Of a stretch of DNA of 55,731 nucleotides, positions 1-9,074 are shown piece by piece. A model generated the notes under the pieces. That model was not told the DNA's origin. It worked only from the letters and a program-made list of their open reading frames with translations, and did no database searches. Source of the DNA: Bacteroidales bacterium. Its GTDB lineage: Bacteria > Bacteroidota > Bacteroidia > Bacteroidales > WCHB1-69. Location of the stretch: the NCBI GenBank assembly GCA_017394765.1, contig JAFPXF010000072.1, positions 1 through 55,731 of the forward strand, written 5' to 3'. Position numbers and translations under genes: made by a program. The number at the start of each line of letters is the position of its first letter. The first letter of the stretch is position 1.

Positions 1-3000
1 ATAGTTGTTGATGCCGACCGGCTCCGTGGTGAAGGTCTTCTCGGCTCCGTAGGTCGTGCCGGAAGCCGTGGTGGCGAAAGCTTTGAAGGTATAGCTTGTG
101 TTCGGAGTCAGGCCCGTCAGGTCATAACTCATCGTGGCGCCTGTGGCGTTCACAACGGTGTACGTGCCGCCCGTGGTGGCCTTCCACTCAAAACCTTGCG
201 CCGTGATAGCCTCGTCACCTGCCATCACCGCGCCGTTCAGCGTGGCGGTCGTCTGTGTGATGCTCGTGGCGTCGTTGGTCGTCACCGTCGGAGGCGTGAC
301 GGAGGTGGGTTGTGTGGTGAAGGTCATCTCCGCACCGTAGATAGTGCCGGAAGCAGTGGTGGCGAAGGCGCGGAACGTGTAGCCCGTGTTAGGCGTGAGA
401 TTCGTCAAGTTGTGGCTCATCGTGGTGCCCGCGACATTCACTGCTGTGTAGTTGCCGCCTGCAGTGGCCTTCCATTCAAAGCCCTGGGCCGTGATGGTTT
501 CACTACCGGCCGTCACCGTGCCGTGCAGCGTGGCTGAAGTTTGCGCGATGTCCGTCGCCGCCTCCGTGGTCACCGTGGGAGGTGTCACGGAAGATTGTGT
601 GGTAAAGATGGCGGTGGCTGACCAGTCAGAGCTGTGGGTGTTGTCGCACACGGCCTTCACACGCGCCTCGTACTGGGTGCTGGCGGTCAGACCCGTAAGG
701 TTGTGACTCGGCGTGCCCGTCACGTTTATATCGCTTGACCAGCTGCCGGAAGGTTCTCTGTATTGGAGCACCCAGTCGCTCTCGTTGCCGGCAGCCGTCC
801 AGGTGATAGTGGCAGAGGTCTGCTGGATGTTGGAAGCCGTCACATTCGTGGGCGCATTGCAGATGAAGGGAGCCACATCCACCACGATGTTGTCCACATA
901 ACCTTGGTTGTAAGCGGAACTCGAAACTTGAGGCGCCTTGAGGGCGATATACTTGCCCGTGCCGGTGTAGTGGTCAAAGCGAACCGTGAAGTTGGTGTAG
1001 GTGGTGCCGGCAGGACTGATGGTGTCCACCGGCTCAAACGTGCCGATGTTGGAGGGATCGGTCATCACACCCACGATCAGCATCAGGTTGTAGCTGCTGC
1101 TGCTTCTACGGGCGCCCATGGAAATCTGCAACGTGTTCATCGGATAGAGCATCGGGTCGATGCCGGGCAGAATAGCGTACTGGTCGCTGTAGGCCGAGGT
1201 GGTGTAGGTGTAGAACTTCAGGGAGTTGCTGCCGCCCTGGGCGTAAGTGGAACCGCTGTACACCTGAGGCATTCCGGTGTAGGAGGTGCCGGTGTTGTAA
1301 TAGTTCCAGCAATCCGGCATCGTATGGTCCGAAGAGGATGTGGTACCAGCCGTGCTTTCAAACGTCTCATTGTACGGCAGCATGGTGATGTCCGTACAGT
1401 TCGTGGTGAAGAGGGCTATCGGTGTCCACGTGGCGGAGTACTCTCCGTTGCCGCAGGAGGCAAGCACCTGCCAAGCGTAAGTAGTGTTGGGCGTCAGGTT
1501 CTGCAACTGATACGCCGGGGTACCCGTCACCACAACGGTGTCGAAAGGAACACCCCCCTGGTTCGACTTGTAGCGCAACAGCCATTCCGTCTCCGTGCCG
1601 TTCGGAACCCAGGAGAGGTCAGCGCTGTTGGTGGTGACGTTCGATACCGTCACGTTTTCTCTGACAGGAAGACAGGTCGATGACATAGAGATTTCAATGT
1701 CATCCACATAACCCTGGTTGACGGCCACACCCGCATCCTTGACCGCTCTGAGCGCAACGCGGTTGCCGATACCGGCGAAATTGCTGAAATAGACACTCTT
1801 TTCCGTATAACTGTCGGAAGTGAAGTCCAGCGTGTCGTGCGGCGTGAAGGTGCTGGCATCGTACGGGTCAGTCATCACACCCACCTCGAGTCTGAACACA
1901 GAGTAAGAGGTGGAGGACTTCTTCGCGGAGAGTTTCAGCTTCAGGTTATGAATAGGATACAGCGTGGTGTCGATGGCCGGCATAATGGCATATTGGGGAG
2001 CGTAGGAAGAGGCCGTGCCCGTGAAGAACTTCAGGCTTATCGTGCCGCTGTTGGCATAGGACGAGCCGCTGTACATCGTAGGACAACCCGCGTAAGTGGA
2101 CATACTGCCCGTGTTGATGTGTTTCCAACAAGAGGGCAGATAATTGGAAGTAGCGGAAGAGGGAGCATCCGTGTAGGTGTCGAAGTTCTCCGTGAACGGA
2201 ATGCCCATCGGGAGACAGTCGGTGATGACACTCAAGGGGTTGGAAGGTTCGGAGAAACTACCCGAGCCGCAGTCGGCCTTCACCTGGAACACATACGTTG
2301 TGTTAGGCGTCAGACCCGTGATGGTGGTGGGGATGGACGAGGTGTTGTGCTCAGCCCACACCGAATCGCTCTCCTCGCGGTATTCCACAACCCAGCTTCC
2401 CTCCGTGCCGGTGGGGGTCCAGCTCAGGGTGACGGCATCGGTCGTGATGTGGGAAGCCGCCAGGTCGTTTTGGACACGCAGACAATTGGACATCACGGAG
2501 AGGACAATGTTGTCCACATAACCGCCATTGATGTTCACACCTGCCTGATTGGAAGCCAACAGGGCGATATAGCTGCCCGCGCCCTGGTAATTGTTGAAAT
2601 AGACAAAATGATTCTCATAGTCCACAGAGTTGGCATAGAGTGTGTCCACTGGTACAAAGGTGCTGTCATTGGCCGGATCGGTCATCACACCCACCACAAT
2701 GGAGAAATGAGTGTAGGAGGTGGAGTATTTGCGCATATCCAACTCAAGTTGCAGGGTGTTGATGGGATTCTGCTGCACATCGATTTGCGGCAGGATAGCG
2801 TACTGAGGCGCATAAGCCGAGGCCGTACCCGAATAGAAACGCAGGGAATTGGTGCCGGAAGCTGCATTCGAGGAGGAATTGTACACATACGGACACCCTC
2901 TGTAGGTGTTGGTACCCGTGTTGATGTAGTGCCAGCAAACCGGCAGGTTGTTCGTCGTGGAGGTCGCGGTACTGATACCATTTTCGCTGTCAAAGTTCTC

Positions 3001-6000
3001 GCTGAACGGAAGCTGTGCCAACGGATAGCAGTTCGTGGTGAAACTCTGGAAGAGATATGAGCTGTATCCCGTATTGCCCGGACAGATGGCCCGCACATAG
3101 ACATCATACACCGTGCCGTCAGTCAAACCGTTAAGGGTGGTGGGGTTCGCATTGACCGTCATCGGTGTGGCAGAGGAAATCTCATCACCGTGAGGCACAA
3201 CCGTCACCTCCCAAGAGGTCTCGTTGCCGCCCGCCGTCCAGGAGATGGTGGCGGAGGTTTGCGTCACATTGCTCACGACAAGGTTCGTCGGGGCATCGCA
3301 CTGCGGCAGCATCTCCACCATAACGTTGTCCACATACGCACCGCAAGAGGTGGTGGTGGAGAGATTCTTGTCGAGGAAAAGCGTAATGTAACGGCCCGTT
3401 CCCGTGTAGTTTGCCAAGGACACCGTGACATCACTGTAGGTGGTGTTGGCGGCTTGCACCGTATCCACCGGCACAAAGGTCGCGATATTGTTCACATCCG
3501 ACATCACACCCACCACAAGGTTGGCATCGTAGGAGGCCAAATACTGACGGATTCCGAAGGAAACTTGCAGTGTGTTGACCGGCGTGACATCCGCATCCAC
3601 CTCCGGAAGAATAGCGTACAAGTTGCCGTAGTCGGTGGAAAGAGACTGCGAGCTGTAAAAGTAAAGACTATTGTTGCCCTCCTGGGCGTAGGTGCCATTG
3701 CCATAGATGACCGGCATTCCAAGGTAGTAAGAATAGCTACCTGTATTGATGCGGTGCCAACAATCGGGCAGCACCTCATCCGTGTAGGAGGTCACACCTG
3801 CATAGTTCTCAAAGGTCTCATAATAGGGTATCTGCATAGGAAGACACTGCGTGTTGAAATCGTAGAGCATCCAAGCACCCGTCTCCCCGTCGTCGCAGTA
3901 GGACTGCACAAAGACCGTATAGTTGGTGTTCGGGGTGAGACCCGTCAAGTGCAGACTGTTCGTGTTCGTGATGGCGCTCAGATAGGTCATCGTCATATCC
4001 ACGGCATCGGAAGGACCGTAGAAGTAATTCCAAGTGGACTCGGAACCGCCGGCATCCCAAGTGATGTCTGCTTCTGTGGCGGTCACATTGGAGGATTGGA
4101 TATTGGTGACGGCGACGCAATTGGGCTTGTAGTCCACATTCACATCATCCACATAGAAGGTGGTCGTCATATCCTGAGGCACGCGGAAGGCCAGATAACG
4201 GCCGTTTCCAGTATAGTTAACCGTATTGATGGCGGCATACTCCCAGACATTGATCTCCGTCGGAGTAAAAGAACCCGTGACCACAAAGGTAGAGACATCG
4301 TCCGGGTCGCTCATCACACCCACTTGCACATAGCCGCCGGCGTTGGCAGAGAGGGCACGGAACTGCACTTGCAGGGAGTCCATCGGAATGGAAGCGTCGA
4401 AACGCGGCAGCACGGCGATGCCGTAATAGGAGGTAGTACCGTACAGTCTCAGGGAACCCGTGCCGCTGAAGGCTTCAGCAGAGCTGATATAGGGACGGTT
4501 GGTCTCATAGTTGGTGAGTCGGCCCCAGCAGGTCGGCATCACGCCGGCGCTACCGCTGGTGGCGGGCGTGTAGCTGTCGAAGTTCTCCGTCAAGGGGAAG
4601 TTGGCGTCCAAGCAAGGCGTGCTGGCCAGCACGGTCACCCAGTCGCTGCTGTCGCCAGGCGCACAGATGGAGCGCATCCGGATCGTATAGTCCTGGTTGG
4701 CCTGCAGGTTGTAAATCGTGTGAGGGGCGAGTGTCACCAAACCATCCGACGTGAAGTCGGGGTCACCGGCGGTCTTGAACTGCACTTCCCAAGCATTCTC
4801 GGTGTAACCGGCCACCCAGTCAAGGGTGATGCTTTCGCTGGTAACATCCGTAACAATCACGTTCGGGGCCACACAGGAGATCGTGGAGGAGCAAGCAAAA
4901 CCGAAACGGATATTGTTACGATAGGTGCTTCTCGTGCCCGTCACAGCAGGGTTGAACGGGTCAAGGTCGGTGGCTTGGTATTTGTACACCACGTGACAGT
5001 TGTTCTGGGAAGCCGTGGTGCTGCCGTTGGCGGTATAGTAGAACTTCATCGCGGTTGTGGAGCCTACCACAGTGCCGGTGTTGTCATCGAAGGTGACAAC
5101 CAAGTTCTCACTGCCGTTGAAATGGAACACGGTATCCAGCAGGATGGTATTCCAACCGTCGCCGCCCGTCTCCCAACGCACACTGCCGCTATAGACCAGC
5201 TGCGCACCGGTCATCGACATAAAGGTGTTGGGAATGTTCGACTCCACCGTGTGCATCATATATATATTGTAGATACGGCTGGTGTCCATTGTGCCCGCAT
5301 ATTTGAGCGAAATGGCATTGATGTCGCCTGCCACACCACCCAACTCGGAGGCCAACCACAACTCCTGTGTCAAGGAATATTTGGCCGTGGTGCCGGTGGT
5401 GGCATACGTGGGCACATAGTTGGTGGTGGTAGTGCCCGTGCCCACCGTCACATCAGAGAGACCCGACAGACAACCCGTGCGGAACGAAGCGGTCAATGCA
5501 GTGGAAGCTCCGGTAGCGCACTCCGTATAGAGACGCACCTCATATTGAGTTTCAGGATTGAGTCCTGACAAGAGACAATGGTTGTCGGTAACCGTAACTG
5601 GTGCCGACCAGCTATTTTGGCCCAACTCGGAGTACTCGACCGAATAGCCCGTGGCTCCGTAAGGCGCAGCTGTCCAGGTCAGCAGGGCGGAAGAGCCCGT
5701 GACATTGCCCACCGCCAGCAAACTGGCCTCCGGACAATCGGGGGCCTCATCCAACAGCACATCATCCACTATAGCATAGCGGGTGCCGCCTTCGGGCAGA
5801 TAGAACACGATGTACAAGGGAGCGTCGTAATGGCCCGGAACCACCAGCAATTGAGGATACCAGGTGTTGATGCTTTCATAATCCGTAGGATAATACTCCT
5901 TCAGCACCACCATAGAATCCATATAGTTGGGATTGGTGGTGACACCCACTGTCAAACGGCCGTAGTTCTCGCTGGTCTTCATAATCTTGAACTGAAGAGC

Positions 6001-8784
6001 CAAGGCACCGGCAGCGTATTGCGACACGTCAATGGGTTGCGAAGCGGCATACGAATAAGCAGCGGAAGTGCTGTAGAAATAGAGACCGCCTACGCCGGAG
6101 GAGCGGTAGTTTGAATTGATATAAGGATAGGGTGAGGTATTGGTGTTCAAAGCCGTCCAGCAAGTGGGGAACGGACCAGGCGTAGTCGTGGTGGTACTGG
6201 TGGCGGTGCCGTAACTGTCAAAATTCTCCACATACGGGATGGTCGTCGGGGCGCATTTCGTGGTGAATTCCTGTTTCTTGGACCAAGGGCTGTAATCGCC
6301 GCCACCGCAGTCGGCGCGGACATAAAGCTCATAATCCGTAGAGGGGGTCAGTCCCGTATAGGTGAAGGGATGCTCCGTGGTGGTCATAGCCGTACCATTG
6401 TCGGGATCCGTGCCGGCGGGCACCACTACCACTTCCCAGTTGGTCTCGCTGCCCATCGGGGTCCAGTCGGCCGTCACACTGTAGGGCAGCGCATTGTATG
6501 CTTCCACGGCAAAAGGTTTGGGACAAGAAGGTATCACCGACACCATAATGTCATCCACATGGCCGGCATTGTAATAATAGGTGCCGTATGAGCTACCGGT
6601 AACGGAGGTCTGCAGGGGCGCGGGAGCCATCAAGGCAATACGGTTGCCCGGTCCCACAAAGTTGTTGAACGGGATAATATAGCTACGGTAGTCAATGTCT
6701 TCCAGCGAGCCAATCTCGATGGTGTCCACCGGAGTGAACGTGCTGTCATTGGCCCAAACACCCACATACAGGATGAACTGATAGTAGGAGGAGGTCTGGT
6801 CGCTCGTGTTGACGGCACGCTTGCGGGCGCTGAACTCCAACTGCAGGGTGTTCATCGGATGAAGCACCGTGTCAATGGGAGGCAGAATCACATATTCGTC
6901 ACCACCATACATTGTGGCCGAGGTCTTGTACGAAGAGAAGTAAAGACTGTTGTTGCCGCTAAGGGAGTGGGTACTGTAGTTATACATAAAAGGATAACCC
7001 GCATAATTGTTATAGTTACCCGTGGTCTGGTTGTTCCAGCAATTCGGCAACACCGCGGTGGCCGACACGGACGTGGCCCCGATATAACTGTCGAAATTCT
7101 CCTCGTAAGGCAAACTGGTGATAGGACCGCAAACGGTATGGCAGGTGAGATTGTTGCTGTAGGCGGAGGTGTCTCCCCCACTGCAAAGGGAACGCACATA
7201 GAAATCGTAGGTAGTGGAAGGCGAAAGGTTGCCCACCGTCAGCGTAGTGGAGGTGGCGGTGACCATTGTACCATTGCCCGGCGTGAAGCCCACCGGACCG
7301 TACTCCACGATCCATTCGGTGGCCGTGCCCATCTCCGCCCAGGAAATCTCTATCGAAGTCGGCGTGGTGGCATTGCTGTTCTCTACCAGACCCTGCGGCT
7401 TTGGACAGAGAGGAATCACATCCAGCACCAGATTGTCCAAATAAGCATAGTTGTATTGTGCAGCACCGGCAGAATTCGTATGCGGGGCCTTCAGGGTGAT
7501 GTAACGCCCGTTGCCCGTATATTGGCTGAAGTTCACCACAAAGTTGGAGTGAAGGGGTGAATTGGTTCTCACAGTGTCCACGGGCACAAAGGTGGAAACG
7601 TCAGAGATGGAGGACATCACACCCACCACCATCTCCATAGGATAGGAGGTGCTTCCGGAGGAGTAACTTCTCGCATCAAACTCCAATTGCAAGGTATTGA
7701 TGGGATGGGCATTGACATCCAACGGCGGCAAAATGGCATATTGGTCGGAATAGGTGGTAGCCGTGGTCATCTGGAACCTCAGCGAGTTGGGCGTGGAAGC
7801 CGCGTATGAAGAGGTGCTATAGACAGAGGGCAAACCCACGTTAGCAGAGCCGAAGTTGGCAAAATTCCATCCGGCCGGCAGCACATGGCCCGCCAAAGTG
7901 GCGGCGGTGGAACCCGTAATGCCATCAAAGTTCTCCGTGTAAGGAAGCGTGGTGATCATGTCGTTGTCGTTCATCACCACCGTGATGCTGGCAGGTGACG
8001 ATTCGCAACCGCTGGCATACAGGGCCTTCACCTCATAATTGTAGGTACCGTCGTTCACCAATGAATCTGTGTAAACATTGGTGCTGGTGTTGGCCATCAG
8101 CACATTGTCGCGATACACATTGTAGGAAACCAGATCAGAGGTGTTGGAGAAGATACCGCTCAGGAACCAGGCGCGATTGGAGGCAAGGCTCCAACCACTC
8201 GGAGTATTCACCAAGTTGCTGGCTCCGTTCACACAAACGGCATCGTCATACATCATAGGATACCCGTCTTCATAGTTGTACACCACTCTCAAGCCAATCC
8301 ATATCTCCTGATTGGGGTCCACCGTCACGGGCGTGGACAAGAGCACGTTGTTGTCGCTCCGCACCGTCAAGGTGTTGTCCAAATGCTGGTCCAACATCAG
8401 GGTGCCTGGGTTAAGGGTGCCATTCAGCGTGTCAAGAGAGCCTCCCTGCCAAACCTTGATATAGTATTCACAGGGGGCTGTCAGATAGGGGCGGAAGCGT
8501 ATTCCCGTAAGCGACTTGCCCGACAAAGCGGACATCTCAGAGACCGGAATACGAATAACAGCCGTAAAGTCGTTGCCGTTCTTGTAAATCATAGGATGAT
8601 TTTGCGTGTAACCGAACACCGTCTCCCCGGTATAGGTCAACGCCGACCACTCCAACTGGGCATTGCGCCACTCCGGAGTATGGACTTTCCCTGTCAGACC
8701 CGTAGGGGCCGTACAACCTGTTTGCGCGCGCAATCCGACAAGGGATAGCAGCAACACTGTCAAGATGAATAATTTCTTTTTCAT
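1..8784 (-). CDS. Giant secreted adhesin A: jelly-roll adhesin/fibronectin III repeat protein (partial, 3' end off the left edge)
   Basis: The frame stays open for 2928 codons from an ATG at 8784 to base 1. The N-terminus MKKKLFILTVLLLSLVGLRA is a signal peptide ending before Q-T-G. Residues about 25-270 are an extra module that paralogue B lacks. Eight units follow, each opening with LP(F/Y)xENFD and running through YAILP, NTLQL, VGVMTDP, FVPVDT and GYVDNI (cleaved-adhesin/MAM-like jelly roll), then a fibronectin III domain with SWTPxGxETxW and TLTGLTPNTxYxV. The units start near residues 280, 560, 853, 1397, 1653, 1928, 2198 and 2471. A different module (VGTGTTTTNYVPTYAT) lies at about 1100-1300, after the third unit. 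Two ITAQGFEWKATxGG modules end the visible part. The last residues, EPVGINNY, parallel the point in B just before its sorting domain, so probably only the roughly 80-90 residue T9SS domain is missing. The role is probably a surface adhesin or matrix protein; the ligand is unknown. Confidence 0.9.
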   Translation of the reverse strand, partial: MKKKLFILTVLLLSLVGLRAQTGCTAPTGLTGKVHTPEWRNAQLEWSALTYTGETVFGYTQNHPMIYKNGNDFTAVIRIPVSEMSALSGKSLTGIRFRPYLTAPCEYYIKVWQGGSLDTLNGTLNPGTLMLDQHLDNTLTVRSDNNVLLSTPVTVDPNQEIWIGLRVVYNYEDGYPMMYDDAVCVNGASNLVNTPSGWSLASNRAWFLSGIFSNTSDLVSYNVYRDNVLMANTSTNVYTDSLVNDGTYNYEVKALYASGCESSPASITVVMNDNDMITTLPYTENFDGITGSTAATLAGHVLPAGWNFANFGSANVGLPSVYSTSSYAASTPNSLRFQMTTATTYSDQYAILPPLDVNAHPINTLQLEFDARSYSSGSTSYPMEMVVGVMSSISDVSTFVPVDTVRTNSPLHSNFVVNFSQYTGNGRYITLKAPHTNSAGAAQYNYAYLDNLVLDVIPLCPKPQGLVENSNATTPTSIEISWAEMGTATEWIVEYGPVGFTPGNGTMVTATSTTLTVGNLSPSTTYDFYVRSLCSGGDTSAYSNNLTCHTVCGPITSLPYEENFDSYIGATSVSATAVLPNCWNNQTTGNYNNYAGYPFMYNYSTHSLSGNNSLYFSSYKTSATMYGGDEYVILPPIDTVLHPMNTLQLEFSARKRAVNTSDQTSSYYQFILYVGVWANDSTFTPVDTIEIGSLEDIDYRSYIIPFNNFVGPGNRIALMAPAPLQTSVTGSSYGTYYYNAGHVDDIMVSVIPSCPKPFAVEAYNALPYSVTADWTPMGSETNWEVVVVPAGTDPDNGTAMTTTEHPFTYTGLTPSTDYELYVRADCGGGDYSPWSKKQEFTTKCAPTTIPYVENFDSYGTATSTTTTTPGPFPTCWTALNTNTSPYPYINSNYRSSGVGGLYFYSTSAAYSYAASQPIDVSQYAAGALALQFKIMKTSENYGRLTVGVTTNPNYMDSMVVLKEYYPTDYESINTWYPQLLVVPGHYDAPLYIVFYLPEGGTRYAIVDDVLLDEAPDCPEASLLAVGNVTGSSALLTWTAAPYGATGYSVEYSELGQNSWSAPVTVTDNHCLLSGLNPETQYEVRLYTECATGASTALTASFRTGCLSGLSDVTVGTGTTTTNYVPTYATTGTTAKYSLTQELWLASELGGVAGDINAISLKYAGTMDTSRIYNIYMMHTVESNIPNTFMSMTGAQLVYSGSVRWETGGDGWNTILLDTVFHFNGSENLVVTFDDNTGTVVGSTTAMKFYYTANGSTTASQNNCHVVYKYQATDLDPFNPAVTGTRSTYRNNIRFGFACSSTISCVAPNVIVTDVTSESITLDWVAGYTENAWEVQFKTAGDPDFTSDGLVTLAPHTIYNLQANQDYTIRMRSICAPGDSSDWVTVLASTPCLDANFPLTENFDSYTPATSGSAGVMPTCWGRLTNYETNRPYISSAEAFSGTGSLRLYGTTSYYGIAVLPRFDASIPMDSLQVQFRALSANAGGYVQVGVMSDPDDVSTFVVTGSFTPTEINVWEYAAINTVNYTGNGRYLAFRVPQDMTTTFYVDDVNVDYKPNCVAVTNIQSSNVTATEADITWDAGGSESTWNYFYGPSDAVDMTMTYLSAITNTNSLHLTGLTPNTNYTVFVQSYCDDGETGAWMLYDFNTQCLPMQIPYYETFENYAGVTSYTDEVLPDCWHRINTGSYSYYLGMPVIYGNGTYAQEGNNSLYFYSSQSLSTDYGNLYAILPEVDADVTPVNTLQVSFGIRQYLASYDANLVVGVMSDVNNIATFVPVDTVQAANTTYSDVTVSLANYTGTGRYITLFLDKNLSTTTSCGAYVDNVMVEMLPQCDAPTNLVVSNVTQTSATISWTAGGNETSWEVTVVPHGDEISSATPMTVNANPTTLNGLTDGTVYDVYVRAICPGNTGYSSYLFQSFTTNCYPLAQLPFSENFDSENGISTATSTTNNLPVCWHYINTGTNTYRGCPYVYNSSSNAASGTNSLRFYSGTASAYAPQYAILPQIDVQQNPINTLQLELDMRKYSTSYTHFSIVVGVMTDPANDSTFVPVDTLYANSVDYENHFVYFNNYQGAGSYIALLASNQAGVNINGGYVDNIVLSVMSNCLRVQNDLAASHITTDAVTLSWTPTGTEGSWVVEYREESDSVWAEHNTSSIPTTITGLTPNTTYVFQVKADCGSGSFSEPSNPLSVITDCLPMGIPFTENFDTYTDAPSSATSNYLPSCWKHINTGSMSTYAGCPTMYSGSSYANSGTISLKFFTGTASSYAPQYAIMPAIDTTLYPIHNLKLKLSAKKSSTSYSVFRLEVGVMTDPYDASTFTPHDTLDFTSDSYTEKSVYFSNFAGIGNRVALRAVKDAGVAVNQGYVDDIEISMSSTCLPVRENVTVSNVTTNSADLSWVPNGTETEWLLRYKSNQGGVPFDTVVVTGTPAYQLQNLTPNTTYAWQVLASCGNGEYSATWTPIALFTTNCTDITMLPYNETFESTAGTTSSSDHTMPDCWNYYNTGTSYTGMPQVYSGSTYAQGGSNSLKFYTYTTSAYSDQYAILPGIDPMLYPMNTLQISMGARRSSSSYNLMLIVGVMTDPSNIGTFEPVDTISPAGTTYTNFTVRFDHYTGTGKYIALKAPQVSSSAYNQGYVDNIVVDVAPFICNAPTNVTASNIQQTSATITWTAAGNESDWVLQYREPSGSWSSDINVTGTPSHNLTGLTASTQYEARVKAVCDNTHSSDWSATAIFTTQSSVTPPTVTTEAATDIAQTSATLHGTVTAGSETITAQGFEWKATAGGNYTAVNVAGTTMSHNLTNLTPNTGYTFRAFATTASGTIYGAEMTFTTQPTSVTPPTVTTNDATSITQTTATLNGAVMAGDEAITAQGFEWKATTGGTYTVVNATGATMSYDLTGLTPNTSYTFKAFATTASGTTYGAEKTFTTEPVGINNY

Positions 8785-8867
8785 AGTAAGTTTGTTTTTT
8801 GATTATTATGATTTTCTATTATGTCTCAACACAACATCTCCCCCAATGTTCCTGTCAAAAGGGGGTG

Positions 8868-8875
8868 CAAAGATA
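8868..8875 (-). promoter_or_regulatory. Candidate -7 box for adhesin A (TATCTTTG)
   Basis: Reads TATCTTTGC on the minus strand, about 85 nt upstream of the start of adhesin A, and matches the Bacteroidota -7 consensus TAnnTTTG. A CAAA (TTTG on the minus strand) at 8903-8906 is too far away (27 nt) to be an ideal -33 element, so only the -7 part is supported. Confidence 0.5.
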
Positions 8876-9000
8876 GTGTTTTTTTTCTGACTGTCTAAAA
8901 AACAAATCTTGAATTTCCTTCTGGATAAAGTGACGGTAAAACGACTATTGATAATAACGGATAAAAACAATGGAATACTACGGGGAACCCGCAAAAAAAA

Positions 9001-9029
9001 AACGGTCCCCGGGAATTTCGGGGACCGTT
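9001..9029 (-). terminator. Intrinsic terminator of adhesin B
   Basis: A perfect 11-bp stem (AACGGTCCCCG at 9001-9011 with CGGGGACCGTT at 9019-9029) with a 7-nt loop. On the minus strand it is followed by a run of about ten T (A tract at 8991-9000). It lies 46 nt beyond the stop codon of B, a classic rho-independent terminator. Confidence 0.88.
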
Positions 9030-9034
9030 GAAAG

Positions 9035-9063
9035 GTAGGGCCGTCACACTGTGGCGGCCCTAC
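9035..9063. repeat. Second palindrome downstream of adhesin B
   Basis: GTAGGGCCGTCAC (9035-9047) faces GTGGCGGCCCTAC (9051-9063), pairing with one mismatch. It sits between the stop codon of B and its terminator. The GTAG...CTAC ends resemble the palindrome at 45187-45214, so this may be a dispersed palindromic repeat and not part of the terminator. Confidence 0.6.
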
Positions 9064-9074
9064 AATACAAAACA

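Noticed and set aside
763..5568. Long plus-strand open frames opposite adhesin A (763-1683, 1837-3060, 3190-5568)
   Set aside because: They are His/Arg/Gly/Val-rich antisense shadows of the GC-rich repeat modules, with no domain or promoter, and the minus frame is continuous and clearly coding.
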